Shown here: positions 1 through 42,694 of the stretch, piece after piece | Layout of the letters: the number at the start of each line of letters is the position of its first letter | Position numbering within the stretch: position 1 is the first letter of the stretch | Assembly: GCA_013433145.1 (NCBI GenBank) | Contig: CM024187.1 | Location: 15,055,826-15,119,825, forward strand | From: Ascaris suum | Lineage: Eukaryota > Nematoda > Chromadorea > Rhabditida > Ascarididae | DNA length: 64,000 nucleotides | Direction of reading: 5' to 3' | Program-made: the position numbers and the translations under genes | The notes under the pieces: generated by a model | Told to the model about the DNA's origin: nothing | The model's database searches: none | The model's input: the letters and a program-made list of their open reading frames with translations, nothing else

Positions 1-226
1 GCCCAATTTTGAACGGATTGCCCAGAATGTGTTTTCATTCAAAGTACGAACCCTTGAACCACGCGGTGATTCTCTTTCAAGTGTATCTATTAAAAAATGC
101 CAAAATTTTATGAAAGCTCTTGCTGAAGAAATGTGGAGGATGAGATGGGAGTTAAGACAGCTTCGTTATAAATTAGAGCGAGCGGAAAGCTCATTCGAGC
201 GACATATCGTCTCTCGCGATAAATGA
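1..226 (+). CDS. C-terminal exon of an unrecognised protein, cut by the window edge
   Basis: The frame is open from base 2 to a TGA-like stop region ending at 226 and encodes about 74 residues. The middle and end are rich in Glu, Arg, Lys and Leu with heptad-like spacing (MWRMRWELRQLRYKLERAE), which suggests a short coiled coil at a protein's C-terminus. No start codon is needed because the frame runs off the left edge; an internal acceptor after base 25 (GCCCAG) is also possible. I do not recognise the family. Composition is more protein-like than the surrounding frames, but the exon cannot be proven from this fragment alone. Confidence 0.4.
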   Translation, partial: PNFERIAQNVFSFKVRTLEPRGDSLSSVSIKKCQNFMKALAEEMWRMRWELRQLRYKLERAESSFERHIVSRDK

Positions 227-921
227 GAATTCTATGAAAATTTTCCTCGAATCAGTCTTTTCATATCATTGAATGGGACTATCTTGAGGCTTAAGACGAG
301 TGAACAGAGCTTTGGAAATTGTTCAAGACTTGAATCACGAGGTTTTCTGGGGAAAATATCGAGGAAGCATACAATTTAAATGCTGTGTCAATCCATGCCA
401 ATTATCATTAGCCTTCAGTGACATCGAAATACTTAATGCTAGCAATATCGGAGAATTTTTTGAAGCAAAGTGGATCTTTACATGCTTTCCTTTTATAGCA
501 CTTACATTAATAGTTAGACAAGCCTAAACCGAATTTTAATGAGAGTGAAATGAGAGGAAGCTATCCCTTAGAGTTTTCGAGTACATAAGAATGTGAACCC
601 CATGGAAACTTACTGCTTTTAAAAAACAGAGTGCAGAAGAAAAAAATGCATATAGAGCAGGTTATACGTATAAAATAATCTATGTGTTTATGTATGCAAG
701 AATTATGTAGAGAATGTAGAAACGTTTTGCCATGAAGCGGAGCCATGAATCGGCGATTAGAATGACGCAAGAAAGCGCGTGACGATGCCGATTAGGAAAG
801 TGACCTTATTGTAAAGGTGAGGAGGCGAAGAAGAGAAAAACAACCACTTAATCAAGAAGTGTAGGTGAAAAGAAGTTTCTCCTCCGCGTTTTTTCAATTA
901 TAGCCATTTTCTCAACAGGAT
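227..921. other. Apparently non-coding stretch
   Basis: Short frames occur on both strands but none shows biased composition, paired splice sites or a recognisable motif. I see nothing specific here. Confidence 0.5.
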
Positions 922-1425
922 TTACACAACTAATCCATGTTTTCTGCATAATTTCGCAAACTTCTTCGCTTTCCCCTCCGTTACACCCCTCCCGTAAGCC
1001 TGATTTAAGCTACTTCTCTTGCACCTCCTTTTTCGTTCTACTTTCGAGAATACTGATTTCACTGTCTCGATTGTCGACTGCAGCCGCCGCCTGAAGAAGC
1101 TTTTCGGTGCTCTTTGCTTGTAGCTTTTTTGCACAGACTTTCTCTCAAATCGTAGGAAAAAGGTGGAAAAGTTTTCAACATATTTCACACTCTCAATCTT
1201 AAATCCAGTTAATTCTTCAGCTTCCAGCAATATCATGCTGCACACATTGTTGCAGTAGCTCATATTCAATTTGCCCTTCGATTTGAAGTCATAGTTAGCC
1301 AGTGTTTTAGCTATTTCTAGAAGGGTGTGCTCCTGCCTGTTCACACTGGATTCCTTAAGAACAAAATGTTTTTCGCAGAATAGTGGTACCAAAAAGTGAG
1401 CTCGCAACAACTTTGGCGCAACCAT
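922..1425 (-). CDS. Intronless basic ORF, 167 residues, function unknown
   Basis: This is an uninterrupted 504-base frame from ATG to TAA in AT-rich DNA. The product is Lys/Arg-rich, especially in its C-terminal half, with one Cys pair near the middle (SYCNNVCS) and no signal peptide or membrane segment. About 26 bases upstream of the ATG, the minus strand reads GAGATTTTAG, a good nematode 3' splice acceptor with no matching upstream coding exon; that arrangement fits spliced-leader trans-splicing and supports this ATG. I do not recognise the family. It could be a lineage-specific small gene or the last exon of a longer one. Confidence 0.38.
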   Translation of the reverse strand: MVAPKLLRAHFLVPLFCEKHFVLKESSVNRQEHTLLEIAKTLANYDFKSKGKLNMSYCNNVCSMILLEAEELTGFKIESVKYVENFSTFFLRFERKSVQKSYKQRAPKSFFRRRLQSTIETVKSVFSKVERKRRCKRSSLNQAYGRGVTEGKAKKFAKLCRKHGLVV

Positions 1426-3086
1426 TTAATGTTCCTTTTTATCAAAGACTAAAATCTCAATTTTCGAAAAATATGAAACTAAACGAGTCAGCTGAACGGA
1501 AGGTCATTTGGCATTGAATTACACGGTGAATTCTCACGCTATGCGCCGTGTTATGAAGTTCTTCTTTTATATTTGCAACTTTGCACTCACAGAAGGATTT
1601 ATTTCCTTGTGATAGATAACTACAGTTCAAACATTACTAGGACCACTGGGGAAAACGTATTTTCCTGGCGTGTATCCTTGTTTCTGATCACCGGATATAA
1701 TCTGCCATCAATGAAAGCTACAGTCATGAAAGCTATGCGATCAATGAAAAAATGCAAATGATCGGAATAAATTTCTAGATAAGCTGTATGTTTGGCTTCT
1801 CATAAATTTTATCCAGTCAGCTTTTTATAAATCGTTCACTTCAGATGCACGTCGAAGGCAGTAAGAAGCGCTGATTCGCCAAAACACAAGAATTTCTGAA
1901 ATGCTAATTTCAGAATGAGCATCGTAAATTCAAGGCGTTTTGATTTCGAAAGTAGTGGACCGCCTAGAACGAGCGAATTTCTGGAAAAAAGAATTTACGA
2001 CATGAGAGAACGCTAGAATGCACGGAATCTTTCTAAGGCAATTTTTTTAATTCCCTAACATGACTAGCGGATCTTGAACATCCCTAAACAGAAGGTCTGT
2101 CGGTTTCTGTCTATTCAGCACTGAATCTCTGGTCAGATGAATATGATTTGATGTCGCATACTGATATGGCCGTTGTTAGTGTTGCTTAGACATGGTTTCT
2201 GGTTGAGTTTCCTTGCGTATTTCCTTCCAAGTTTTACCACTCATCAAGCCCTGAATACTTCACTTTGGTAACACTTCACAAAGAGCTTGTAGGGAACAAG
2301 CACCAACATGCACATGTACACTACTGACTGGCTCGAACCGATATGTTCAAAAGGAAGCATGAGCGGTGTATTGCTGAGGCTGCAAGTATATTCAGACGTC
2401 GCAAGAGTGTTGCTCCGTGCTTTTTCCGAAGTTTTCTAACTACTATAAACACATCAGCTTCCTAACTGGAAATCGATACTTCCGAAAATTGCATAGTTTC
2501 TTCGAGAACGAATGAAATAAAAGCATCAAAATCGATTCAAAAACAGCAAGGTTATGAAAGGAAAATCAACTCCACTGACTTTCTTTTCGGTACACTTATG
2601 CAAAGAAGGATATTTCTCTCTACTTTCATTGCAAATCAAGTAGAGCAATGCATTTTTTTAATCATGAGCTTTTTTTTTGATTCCCGACCGCTTTAAGCCA
2701 TTGTTTAAAATTATGATTTGCTCCTTGTGAACTCTAACTGAGAAGACTTCCAATATTCATCATTATGCGTTTTTTGGTACAAAAATCATCAGGCACAGGT
2801 TGTATCCGTCAAAATTTGTATCCCCGGCTTCAGTCCCTTCTTAATTGATATTCTCCCTACACGAATAGAAAGAAAAAGAAAATTACGTCATAAAAGCATG
2901 TGGTAATGCATGTTATAGTTGACGACGTTCCAAACGCATAATATTTCGGTCAGTATTTCCGTTAATATGGGGATCTTTTGAGATCATGCAGCCTCACTTA
3001 TCTTCTTGCATCCTTTATTAACCATGAGATGTCAAACTCATAAAGAATGTTACATTCCTGCATAACTTGAACTGCATCGATATGCT
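1426..3086. other. Apparently non-coding stretch
   Basis: Only short frames are present. I found no repeat, RNA gene or exon with convincing splice sites. Confidence 0.4.
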
Positions 3087-3089
3087 TTC

Positions 3090-3310
3090 AGGTTTTGCAG
3101 CTTTGTTATTGCAGTTCAAGCATTGCACAAATGAAGCCATATTCATGGCTTCATCGTACCATCAATGCAGGAAGTCATAAGGGCGAACTAGTGAAGCATC
3201 AGGGCGCCAAAGAAGACTGGCTGGAGGAAGCAGTCCGTCTAAATCTTCAGCATCACCAGCCACAGTTTGTCATATTTGTAATAGTGTATCCGCGTTTTTC
3301 GTCAACATAA
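3090..3310 (+). other. Open, locally GC-rich segment after a TTTCAG acceptor
   Basis: A good acceptor (GCTTTCAG, ending at about 3091) is followed by an open frame with a plausible soluble composition, including HKGELVKHQGAKEDWLEEAV. No strong donor follows before the stop near 3308. It may be an internal or 5' untranslated exon of an unrecognised gene, or chance. No family match is apparent. Confidence 0.18.
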
Positions 3311-3807
3311 ATTTGTTTCTGTTCTGATCATAAGAGTTCTGATTTAAAATATTAGTATTTGCATAAAAGAATGGCAAGAACGAATGTATAAAGAAAGCTT
3401 TTGCTTTTTAACATTTCGTCAATAAATAGGAGCAGAACAGCAGCTTTCAATTCAGTGGTATTTAGCAAGCAGTCAAAATGGATATTGAGATCTAGTTTGG
3501 AATGCAGATTATGAAATATCCCAGGCATTTCAGAACACAAATAAATATGCCACTGTGGGATGGGACTAATGCATATAATTTCATGCAACTGCAGTGAGCA
3601 GATAGAACCCACTTTAAACAACTACCCTCATAACATTTTTCCCGAAAGCTCAAGGGCCGATTAATGATAACTGGAGAAAGCATGGAGAAGGGCAAATTCC
3701 TCTTCCCGGATTGCTTTTAGATGTAGCACACTGCTCATATATGATTTGCATTCCTATTTTAATATAGCTCGATATAGCGTGTTTCGGGACATACCCTCAA
3801 TCGCTTA

Positions 3808-4036
3808 TCAATAAAAAAAAGACATTATAAAGACATTTTTTCTATATATGTCTGATTCGAGCTCTAAATGCACAAAAGGTTCGAACTTGAAGAGCCTGGA
3901 ATAAACCTCCCTAATAGCTTGCGGAATCTGTCCATTCTCGTCCTCTAAACTCTTTTCTTCCCAATAACTCCATAAAAAGTACTTAAAATCGCTCCAATTC
4001 TTCCTCCTACTTCTCCGTAGTAGCTCCGAACATCCA
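3808..4036 (-). other. Possible minus-strand exon
   Basis: A minus-strand acceptor (ATATTTGCAG, exon starting at 4036) leads into a frame of about 75 residues rich in Glu, Trp, Phe and Arg (for example DFKYFLWSYWEEKSLEDENG). There is no strong donor before the stop. It lies upstream, in transcription direction, of the 922-1425 ORF and could belong to the same gene, but phases cannot be tested without a donor. No family is recognised. Confidence 0.22.
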
Positions 4037-5476
4037 CTGCAAATATCCAAACTAATCTGATTATAAAAGCACATTTTCTTATGCAGCGCAATTGTCGAAG
4101 TAAAGCATTTATTATATTTTCATAGCGAAAAATATTTATATCCGCCTGTTAATAAGTTACATCCTTTCCAGTGGCGGTAGATAAGATCCGTTATTAGATT
4201 CTTTTATCTCAGTGCAAATAAAGACGAACCGGGAAATCAGAAAGGAGATGCATGAGGAAACAAACCGGCTACCTTCCCTGTTACTTTCTCGCGAACGCAT
4301 CCATTCGATCTCCTTGATTGTTTCTTCATCGAGACTGCTTCAGCATGAAATGATACACAAAAGTGGTCGATGCAAACAGTGATTCCCGACGGACTGTTGC
4401 ATGCAGAAACAACGCTTCCTCACTCGTTCAGGTTAATTCTGATGTCAGTAGCGTTGTAAATCATGGGATGCTTTAGTATGTTAAAAACTATTGCGCAACA
4501 CTAATTTGCATCTGTCATTCTAATTTTTCCTAGGTAGGGATTCTTCGAGGCATACTAGGAGTGAATGTGTTGTGAATGTTCTTCGCACTGAGGTTTTAAT
4601 GAACTGTTTACTTGCATGACAACATTGTTTTACAACACATCCGATCCTATTTGCTCTTATGGCAAGCTCGACCACTTGTTGTTCCGTCGTATTTTTAGTT
4701 TTATTGCTGCATTATTATTACAATTGAACCGTGATCTAAAATATAAAAAACACGTCATATATTTGCAATGTGGTTTCTGAGCTTTCTTTCTCGCTCGCAT
4801 AAATGCGCCATCAAGAATGTTTTGAATCTCGAAAATTTCATTAAGAATATAAAATATGCTATATACAAATGCAACATTGCGTACTATTTCGATGGAAATT
4901 ACTCACTTCTTCCTAAATTACACTCACTCATAGGAAGTTACGCTTATTCGTTCCAACAAAAGCTAAAGATTTTGAAATTTTTCTTAGCGCTTTGAAAACA
5001 TGGCTACTCTCTGGGCCTGGGAGCGAAAATTTTTCGTAGTTCACATCTTTCTACTAAAGATCTTTTCTCTTATCATAACAAATGTCGCTAGTATTTCCTG
5101 AAAATTTTGATCGCATCCCAAAATGAAGATGCTTTTGCTTCCACTGCCAAAAATTTTGCGGTCAAAGGGTCGACTTATGAAAAGGGGAGTTAAGGAAGAA
5201 AGCAGGTTCTCATTCTTCAAAGCACCTTGGCGCACTGTTTTGTGAAAATTTCGCTGCTATTGTGATTCCACCTTAAAATCTTTGCTAAACATTTGGCAGA
5301 TCACAAAATATTGAGAGCGACATTTGAAGATAAGACTCAAAGTGGGCTTGGGAACCTGAACTAATAAGCATCTTTTTGAATTGCTAAGGCCGGTCTTAAT
5401 ATTTGCTTCTCGCTAAGCCAAACATAAAATAATAGAGGGTAAATGCGTGTTTTTCTTGAAAAAATGGATTTTGCAG

Positions 5477-5969
5477 CTGTCTTGATCAGCCCTACTTGCG
5501 AGGTTTCGAAGGCAAAGGTATCCGCTCCTTAAAGAATTATCTTGGCCTGGATGGGACAAATTTCAAGGAAAACTATTTTAGCAGCAAACCGTCGATGGAC
5601 ATTCAATTCGTGCGCAAATTGAAACTACATCTCTTGGGGATCGCCTAGCATATCTTGGAGTAAAACCGGGAGGTATGAATTCGCCTCCTTGGCGTCAGAG
5701 ATGGGCGTGGCCCATTACAAAAAGCGCATAGTGTGCCAGCCGCATGCGCCCATTCCGTTTGAAAAGAATCCAGACGAAGAAGCTTAACAGAGTATGCTAA
5801 GAAAAGGAAACTGAAAATTCGAAACATCCTAGAAGAAAACAAGGAAGTTTTCCTTGAACGGACCTTTCTTCGACAAAAAAAGCGCGGGCATCGTGTGCAT
5901 CCGAATGTACGCTCTACGCAAGCAATTTTCAAGTGTCTTACGGTTGAAAATGTGCAGTTACGTTGGTAG
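5477..5969 (+). pseudogene. Coding remnant with three single-base frame breaks
   Basis: After a strong acceptor (GATTTTGCAG, ending 5476), protein-like translation runs through four segments in successive frames. The first covers 5478 to about 5590 (includes PYLRGFEGKGIRSLKNYLGL). The second runs about 5588-5672 (includes AQIETTSLGDRLAYLGVKPG). The third runs 5671-5784 (includes YEFASLASEMGVAHYKKRIV). The fourth runs 5784-5969 (includes RKLKIRNILEENKEVFLERT) and ends at TAG. Each change is a shift of minus one, as if three single bases were missing, and the net result restores the first frame. Segment junctions lack splice signals. It is either a decayed terminal exon or a real exon damaged by assembly indels. 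I do not recognise the protein. Confidence 0.45.
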
Positions 5970-7741
5970 TCATGAATTATGGCATTTCAAAATCTCCCTC
6001 ACAATTTAATGATTTCAGTCGTTCATTCAAGTGTAATGTTTTCGATCTAGTATTCGTGAAATGTTCGAAATTTGCATAACGATAACTTACAAGGTTCGCT
6101 GATCGTACGTTAGGCTCTAGTTTTAGGCTCACGTTGAATTTAAGTCCACTTAGATTGAAAGCCATTTAACATGTGAGCTGATCGTTAAAGCTCTGCTATA
6201 TGGTCAGTTTGCTCACATTTTTCAGTTAATGTTCTTAACTCACCGACTAAATTTCCGCTCTCACAAATTCTCGCATTTCACTCGCGCCAAATTTTTACAT
6301 ACTCATTATTACTCGTCAGAGCTTCACTCATTAGATCTCTCAGCTGCACAGCTATATTGCATTGCAGTTTAAACCTTTCAGATCCATTGAGGTTCGCCTC
6401 ACACGCAAATTATCTTCCTTCTGATTGATTTTGGGAAGGGCGTTGCCTCTATTATGAGCATAATTAACTGGCTATCAATCGGACTTCAGTTCTCCAATAA
6501 ATCGCCATACCCTAATTCGTCGACGCTTTTCAGAAATGTGTCTACCTTTGTGCTACGAAAATTCGAGATAAGGGAAATGGATTGGACAATTTTCACATCT
6601 TCTCTTCTCTGCAAAATTTAATTTCAATTAAGCTTAAAGAAATTGAACTTCCTGCGATTTACGAATATTACTTGTGTTTATCGATCCGTAATGAGTAGAA
6701 CTTATATTTGCCCACATTCACTCCTCACCTACTTGTGCCACTAAATGATTCCATCGTCTCTTCACTGCCTTCCTAGCCCAGTAAATGGCTTACCGTGTTG
6801 AACGGGTAGCGAATAGCAACAATTTATGTAAACGATGGTTATTAGGTTGGAATTCATCCATCTGGATGGCAACACGCGACAGGCCTCCAACCATCAGTTG
6901 GAACTGCTGTGCACTCTTTGCTTGCGCATATTTGCAACTTTAGAGGAACGATGCCATCGTGAGTAGCTTAAATAATAGTATATGTTTCATAACTATTAAA
7001 AAGTAGCAGCACAGTAGCCTCAGTTAAATCAACCTGATTATGAGCTCTAATTCAGTGCAGAAACTTCTACTTATCCTTTGTAAAATGAAATGAGATGACT
7101 CCATTGCAGAAAATTGGGGAAAAATTTGCATAAATAGTAACAAGCTTTAAAATCACTTAAATAAACTAGTATTATTCGTAGCAGATCAGACAGAATCAGA
7201 TATCGACACTGATAACTGTGGTATTGTCGACTCAAGAGCTGGGAAAACATTGGATTAAAATCTTTGCATATTAGCATCTTGCTCTTTGAATACTTCGAAA
7301 AATTCTTTTAATTTGACATGATTGGCTGTTCTCTACTCCATCGTTGAATGGACTTTTCCAGCACTCACTCAAATGAATTGAATATCGCCAATTGATGGGA
7401 GTAGAAGATTGGTAGCAACTTGATTGCCCAACTTACTTCAACTTTATCGTCGATCGTAGAAGTGCGACGAAGTTGCAGCAATAAAGAGCTCAGTGATCAA
7501 GTCATTGCAATGCAAGTGCGTGTGTGATGGCCATCGCATTATGCTTGCGAGTACGAAAATATTCTTTAATGGTGACTGATGAATGTCCTTCTTTATTTTT
7601 CCTTAGTAGGTCTTGAATGCATAAAACTTCAGTCGATAACAACACTGCGTAAAAATGTGGGATCTTTTCTCACTTCGTAGTGCATTCTTTCTTACTCATG
7701 TATTGCCTAGTAAACGAAATTCACATATAAAAACACTGAAT
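5970..7741. other. Intergenic stretch upstream of the degenerin gene
   Basis: No exon-like frame, repeat or RNA gene was found. It probably includes the degenerin promoter, but I cannot point to a specific element. Confidence 0.4.
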
Positions 7742-37604
<29,863 letters not shown>

Positions 37605-37730
37605 CACAAAACATCCCCCCTCCTCAACAGGCACGCTGTTAGCTAATTGTCTTGTCACCTCAGCAGCTCCCCCATCACAGAAACACTACAAGACTGATCA
37701 CTTTTTGACCGAAGCGATTAAAGAAATCCA

Positions 37731-37761
37731 AAGAGGCTGATCTCTCAATCATAGCACAAAA
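37731..37761 (+). repeat. Stop-codon region repeat, copy 2
   Basis: Shares AAGAGGCTGA and ATAGCACAAAA with copy 1 in the same order and spacing. Weaker similarity continues for some tens of bases (CCCT-rich, then a GGC/GAA-ACTG block). It looks like an old tandem duplication of the coding 3' end within the 3' UTR. Confidence 0.65.
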
Positions 37762-39452
37762 GTCCCTCTACTCTCTAGCGAGGAAACTGATAGCCACTTC
37801 CCCTACCACAAAAAAGTGGCTCCTTATAGGCTACATTGCGAACACCTCCAACAAACGCGTGCCTAACACCCTGTTTTTCTGAAACTAACTTGAGATAAAA
37901 AATTAAGCAGCTCTTCTGAAACCCTGCACTTTCCAGTATAGTTAATCATGCTTTGACAGTGGATTATTTCTGGTTGCACAAGTGTTTTCATAAAATTCAA
38001 AATGTGGTGTATACTCAAATATTGTGCACCAGTCGTTAGTCAGCGAATGCTCAGCATTGAAGTTAGGACGCTAAAAGAAGAGGAAATCGTCGAAAAAAAA
38101 AGTGGTGATGGCATAGGATTAATGAGGGATAACAGCAAAATATGGAGCAAACTTTCGGTGTTTATTATCTCATTTGTAATATTTGTAGTCAAAGAACATT
38201 TATGAACGTTTCGAATGCGGTGAGATGTTCTCTCCTTTAATAGTTCCCAATTTCTTTGAATTGAACCACTGTTTTTACGAGTCAACTTTCAGGTAGAACG
38301 AAGAAGCCTTAGCGCGCCACGCGTGTGCACCACGGGGATTACTGATGTAACAGTTTTGAGCGCTTCAAATAGGTGGCAAGACGGTCAGGGAAGCGCGTCG
38401 TATGCGTGCAAGTTTCGTATGTGTACAGTTGCGGGTGATGCATTCGGAGCGAGTGCGGAGCATGCCGGGACGATTACAAGCACAACTATATGATGTGACT
38501 GTTGTTGTGAAAACTATTGCAGTGCCCAGCATCCATATTCATTAGTTTTTTATTTTACTTTACATGTGAAGTCTTTCCATCATCTTCAGTTTGTGCATAT
38601 TTTTGCGAAGCGGTATGCAAGCCTCTACCGTTATATGATGGAGCGCTTTTTACAATCCATTTGAGGTAAGACTAGTGGGGAAAAGTGAAACGCTTTCAAA
38701 AGTTACCAACAAATAATAAAATACCCAAAATGGTGCCATCATATTTCAACTGATCCATCCGCTAGAACAAATAATGCGGTTCGTCTGCAAAAGACTAGTT
38801 GCGTTTTTTTATTGCTCGGCCTGTGCGAAATGAAAGTCGGTCTGTACAAATTGCATGCAAATTTATTGGCGATTTAAAGTGTCAAAACCTCTCTCTAAAG
38901 CGCCGGATCAACGTAAAAGACCCGAATCATTCGGAGGTATACACTGTTCTTAACTGTGGATTCGGCGGTTTTCGAGTTGAAATCACCGAAGAGGCAGACT
39001 TCGCGTATGAACATATGCATGCACAAAGCATAGCATTATCATGTGTTTTGCAAAGAAAAGGACACTCATTAGTCACTGCGAGAGCGCAAATTTTTCCCTC
39101 TCAAGATCAATGAATTCACCCTGTGAATTAGTTTAAGCAGCTCGTAGTAAGACTGCCAACTCGAAAGCAGAAAAGAGAGAAAACAAGCGCAAAAATTTTC
39201 CAAAAGAAAGTCGATAAGAAACACGCCTCAGCTTTTCCGCTATCAGATCATTTAGTATTGCAAACCTTCAACAAGCAATGAAACATGTTTAGCGTCTTAC
39301 GCCAAGCCAACTGCAGCCTGGTTTAGACTTCGTTGATAAACACTTCTCTAATGACAAGTTGTACAAGTTTAACAAACAATTTTTAGGCCTTACAGTAATT
39401 ACACTATGTGCATAATGAAACTGACGAGGCAATAAGTGATGACGATTGAAAG

Positions 39453-39530
39453 TGCCGACAGTAGCCTGGTCGGTTACAACATCCGCTCGGAAAACGGGAG
39501 GTCGTGGGTTTGTATCTTGCTTCCGAGCGA
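39453..39530 (+). repeat. tRNA-derived SINE-like element or pseudo-tRNA
   Basis: TAGCCTGGTCGG at 39462-39473 matches the RNA polymerase III A box, and GGTTTGTATCT at 39507-39517 matches 8 of 11 B-box positions, with spacing typical of a tRNA gene. The stretch between (GGAAAACGGGAGGTCGTGGG) resembles an anticodon loop and variable region, but I could not draw a clean anticodon stem. It is probably a tRNA-derived repeat rather than a working tRNA. Confidence 0.5.
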
Positions 39531-39771
39531 TGTTCCTACTTGTGTAATCAAATCAATAAAACATGTGCAATAATGAATTCTTGAATCAATCGAACCAACT
39601 TCAGTTCAAATCTTCAATAAAAAATTTGCTTTGCCAATCAGAGTCATCGTAAAAAAAGAATTCGACCGTCATGAAACGAGACCTGCCTCGTCGTTAAGTG
39701 TATGCAAATGTTAAGCTTTCACAACTACATTACAGGCTGATAAATTAGCTCGAAAGTTGTTTTACTAGACC

Positions 39772-39850
39772 AGCATGGGTGGTGGTGCAGAACGTAACCA
39801 CCTGTGCTGTGACTCTACATTCGAAAGCTCTAACCAGAGCCGAAACAAAG
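39772..39850 (+). repeat. Second tRNA-like piece
   Basis: TGGTGCAGAACG at 39783-39794 is close to an A box and CATTCGAAAGC at 39818-39828 holds the TTCGA core of a B box, about 24 bases apart. It lies 300 bases from the first tRNA-like element. No full cloverleaf was found. Confidence 0.35.
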
Positions 39851-42104
39851 AACAAATAGGCAGGCAGACATACGTACACTCGGACATCAGCTCTCTAAAA
39901 TGTGCTTTGTAAACGCAGGTTATGATGCTAAATGTTACGATGCTAAATTAGTTGCAATTCGCGAAATCCTTCTTCAAGAATAGAAAAAATTCCTCTCATT
40001 GACCAGGGACCTCTCTACAGTTTTACGACGAAACGGTTTCGTATTTTATGCTGAATTTAAATCTACCATATGGATATTTGTGCATCATATAGCTTTAAAC
40101 AGTGCGGATTTTTAAAAAATGTAACAAGTTGGCGAGGTAAAATTTCAATTTAGGAGGTTATGCTCAAGATTCCTGAACGCAGTGTTTTTGTTCGCCTTTT
40201 TCCCACTATCAAAGAGCATGAATGGTCATTCCGAAATAATGGTATCGTCATCGTATCAACGGCACAGCTCCTTATCACTTTCCTATTTATTCCTTCCTTT
40301 TCCTATCCTCGCCCTTCCCACCTCCCTCACTCTCCTTTCCTGCGGGCACCTTTTAAGGCATTTGCAATCCTTCAAATCTGCTTCATCATTACCGTGGGAG
40401 TTTTCAACGTACAGCACATCACAGCATAAATGACTCACCTGAAGGCCATATTCTCTAACCCATAATTTTCTATGTCCTTTATTCAAAGAAACGTCTCATC
40501 AGTCTCATCGACTGCAGTTCTGGCAAGTAGTTATTGCGGGAATTCAGAGCGCTAAGGCATCCGTCGTCTCAGACTTCCCGCCGTCTACTAAGGCAGCGAT
40601 TGCAGTCACTCTGACGCTTGTTGCAGGCTGATCGTTTGCCATCCACTTCAGCCAGAGCCAATCACCGAATGCCGGAATGAGTGTGAGTCGTCAACTCATT
40701 CTTTTCTCAATGCGACACTGAGCCTGAGCACATCAGGATTCAATCAGTAAATAAAAGGGCGCTAAGGTCCAGGATCAGAATGCATAGAAAACTTCCTGTA
40801 TTTTGCTGCATACAATGTCCTCCTGGCTAATGTCTAGTATTAAAATGAAGTAGATCAAAAGTCTGGATTATCTTACAAAGGAAAATATAGGTAAGCATGA
40901 AGCGACCAGAAAATAAATCGTAAGAAGACAACAGTATTTTTTTGTCTTCTTCATTTTTTGCCCGTTTTCATTTCATCCAAACTTTGGGTCTATTAATTTG
41001 CACTCGTTTTGCTGTACTCGATTCATTTAATTCTGATATAGTCAAACGGACTGGTTTATTGGGCCTGTGTATTGTATGAATAAAGCGCATTTATCGCAGG
41101 TGTAAATATCACAGCAGTAAAAGACTGCTTTACGAAGACGTCCTTGCTTGAATGGGACACTCAAAATAACAGCAGGCGATTCATAGAAATTAGCGCTGAG
41201 CACGCACTCTTTCTTAGGGTTCAAGAAATTCTGAAGGTCTAGCATTTTTCAGCGTTTAAGTATCCGAAGTTTACCGTCAGTCAAATTTTTCATACATATT
41301 CATTCTCTCAAATATTCATAAATATTTCCCTACCTAAACGAATTTGTGGGAGCGCCCACCTTTACGGTTTTGTTTAACCTGCACTTTCATGTGAGCATTT
41401 TTCCATTCATTCGTGAATTGAGCCACCTCAAGTTGCTTACATCTTCTGGAAAGCAAAAATTTTTTCCAAATAAAAGAGGAACCTTTGAGACACTTTTTCT
41501 CAGCAAAATCGTGGAATATGTATATTTCCTTACGAACATCATGTACTGCATGACCGTATACACCGAATGTGACTTTTTATTTGAACAGATAAATGGCAAA
41601 AACTGTCAATCAAAGCTCCTACTTAATCGACGGACCTGAGGAATCAGCTCAGGTAAGATCGAAACATTTGCAACTTGAATAAAATCCACGCCCTCGACCC
41701 CATTTAACTTATACCTAGCGAAATCCTTTATGCGTTATATCAATTTTATGTCACTTTGTATGCTGTAGAGTAGAGCTATAAAAATTTTATTCCGCAGCTT
41801 TCAGAAATCAAGTGAGCTCTCGTGTTGCCCTGACCTCAACGCTTCCTTCGCCAAAAGCGAAACTATAGGCACTACCATCTCGGTCACATTCTCCTCATTT
41901 ATATTTCCTTTGTTTCGAGATTCGAAAACTCGCGCAACGGCCTACTGAGTCCTTTTAGCCTATGTTACGTAAAAATTCGACTTTTTTCAATAGCACGGAA
42001 TCATGACTTCCTTCCCATTTACGATCTTTTTCACGTTCTTCGCACACCTCCCCACAAAACCTTCGTCAACTGATAGATGTGTAAACTAAACCAGTCGACT
42101 GTAC

Positions 42105-42360
42105 GTCAAGCGGGAATAGCGCACCGTGCAAAGTAAGCTAAAGAAGGTCAAGATCATACAGGCGGATCAAACGACTGTCTGGCATACACCGTGAGACGAG
42201 CTTGAGGCAGAGTCGGGAAGATACAAAAGGGGTTGATGTGCTCATGTATTCATTACAGCTTTTAGACTGGTCTGAAAGCCGAGTGGGCGTACGTGTGGCA
42301 GTTGTGCGCGAGGTGATCGGCAGTAGCGTGAAGTTCACAGGGTGCGACTACGGAAGCGTG
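42105..42360 (+). repeat. Dispersed repeat, copy 2
   Basis: Aligns with the reverse complement of 10335-10610. Blocks include AAAGAAGGTCAA-like, GGCAGA-TCGGGA, GGTTGATGTG, GTATTCATTACAGCTT and AGCGTGAAGTTC. The open frame across it (42202-42429) is not conserved in copy 1. Confidence 0.7.
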
Positions 42361-42691
42361 CCAACGATCGAAGCCGTTCCTGTGAACGAGTCACCACTTG
42401 TTTGTCGCCTTACTTTAGAAGTGTTGTAAACTGTTCGCCCTTATACCCCTATCATTTCGCAGTTTACTCGGCCCCTCGACAGAGGGTGCAAACCCTCAAG
42501 GAGACCTGGATGACTAAACCAGCCAAAGGATGCAGACTCTTACATGCGGACCCGGCCGCCTTGAGACCCGACGCATATTTAACTTGCTCCCAGCAATTTC
42601 CATTGTTCGAAAGGAGATGAAGGGAGAAGGAGAGAGCCAGGAAGGCGAGCGGAATTTGGTTGCCAACGCGGTGCTGCTTCCACAAACACCT

Positions 42692-42694
42692 CCC

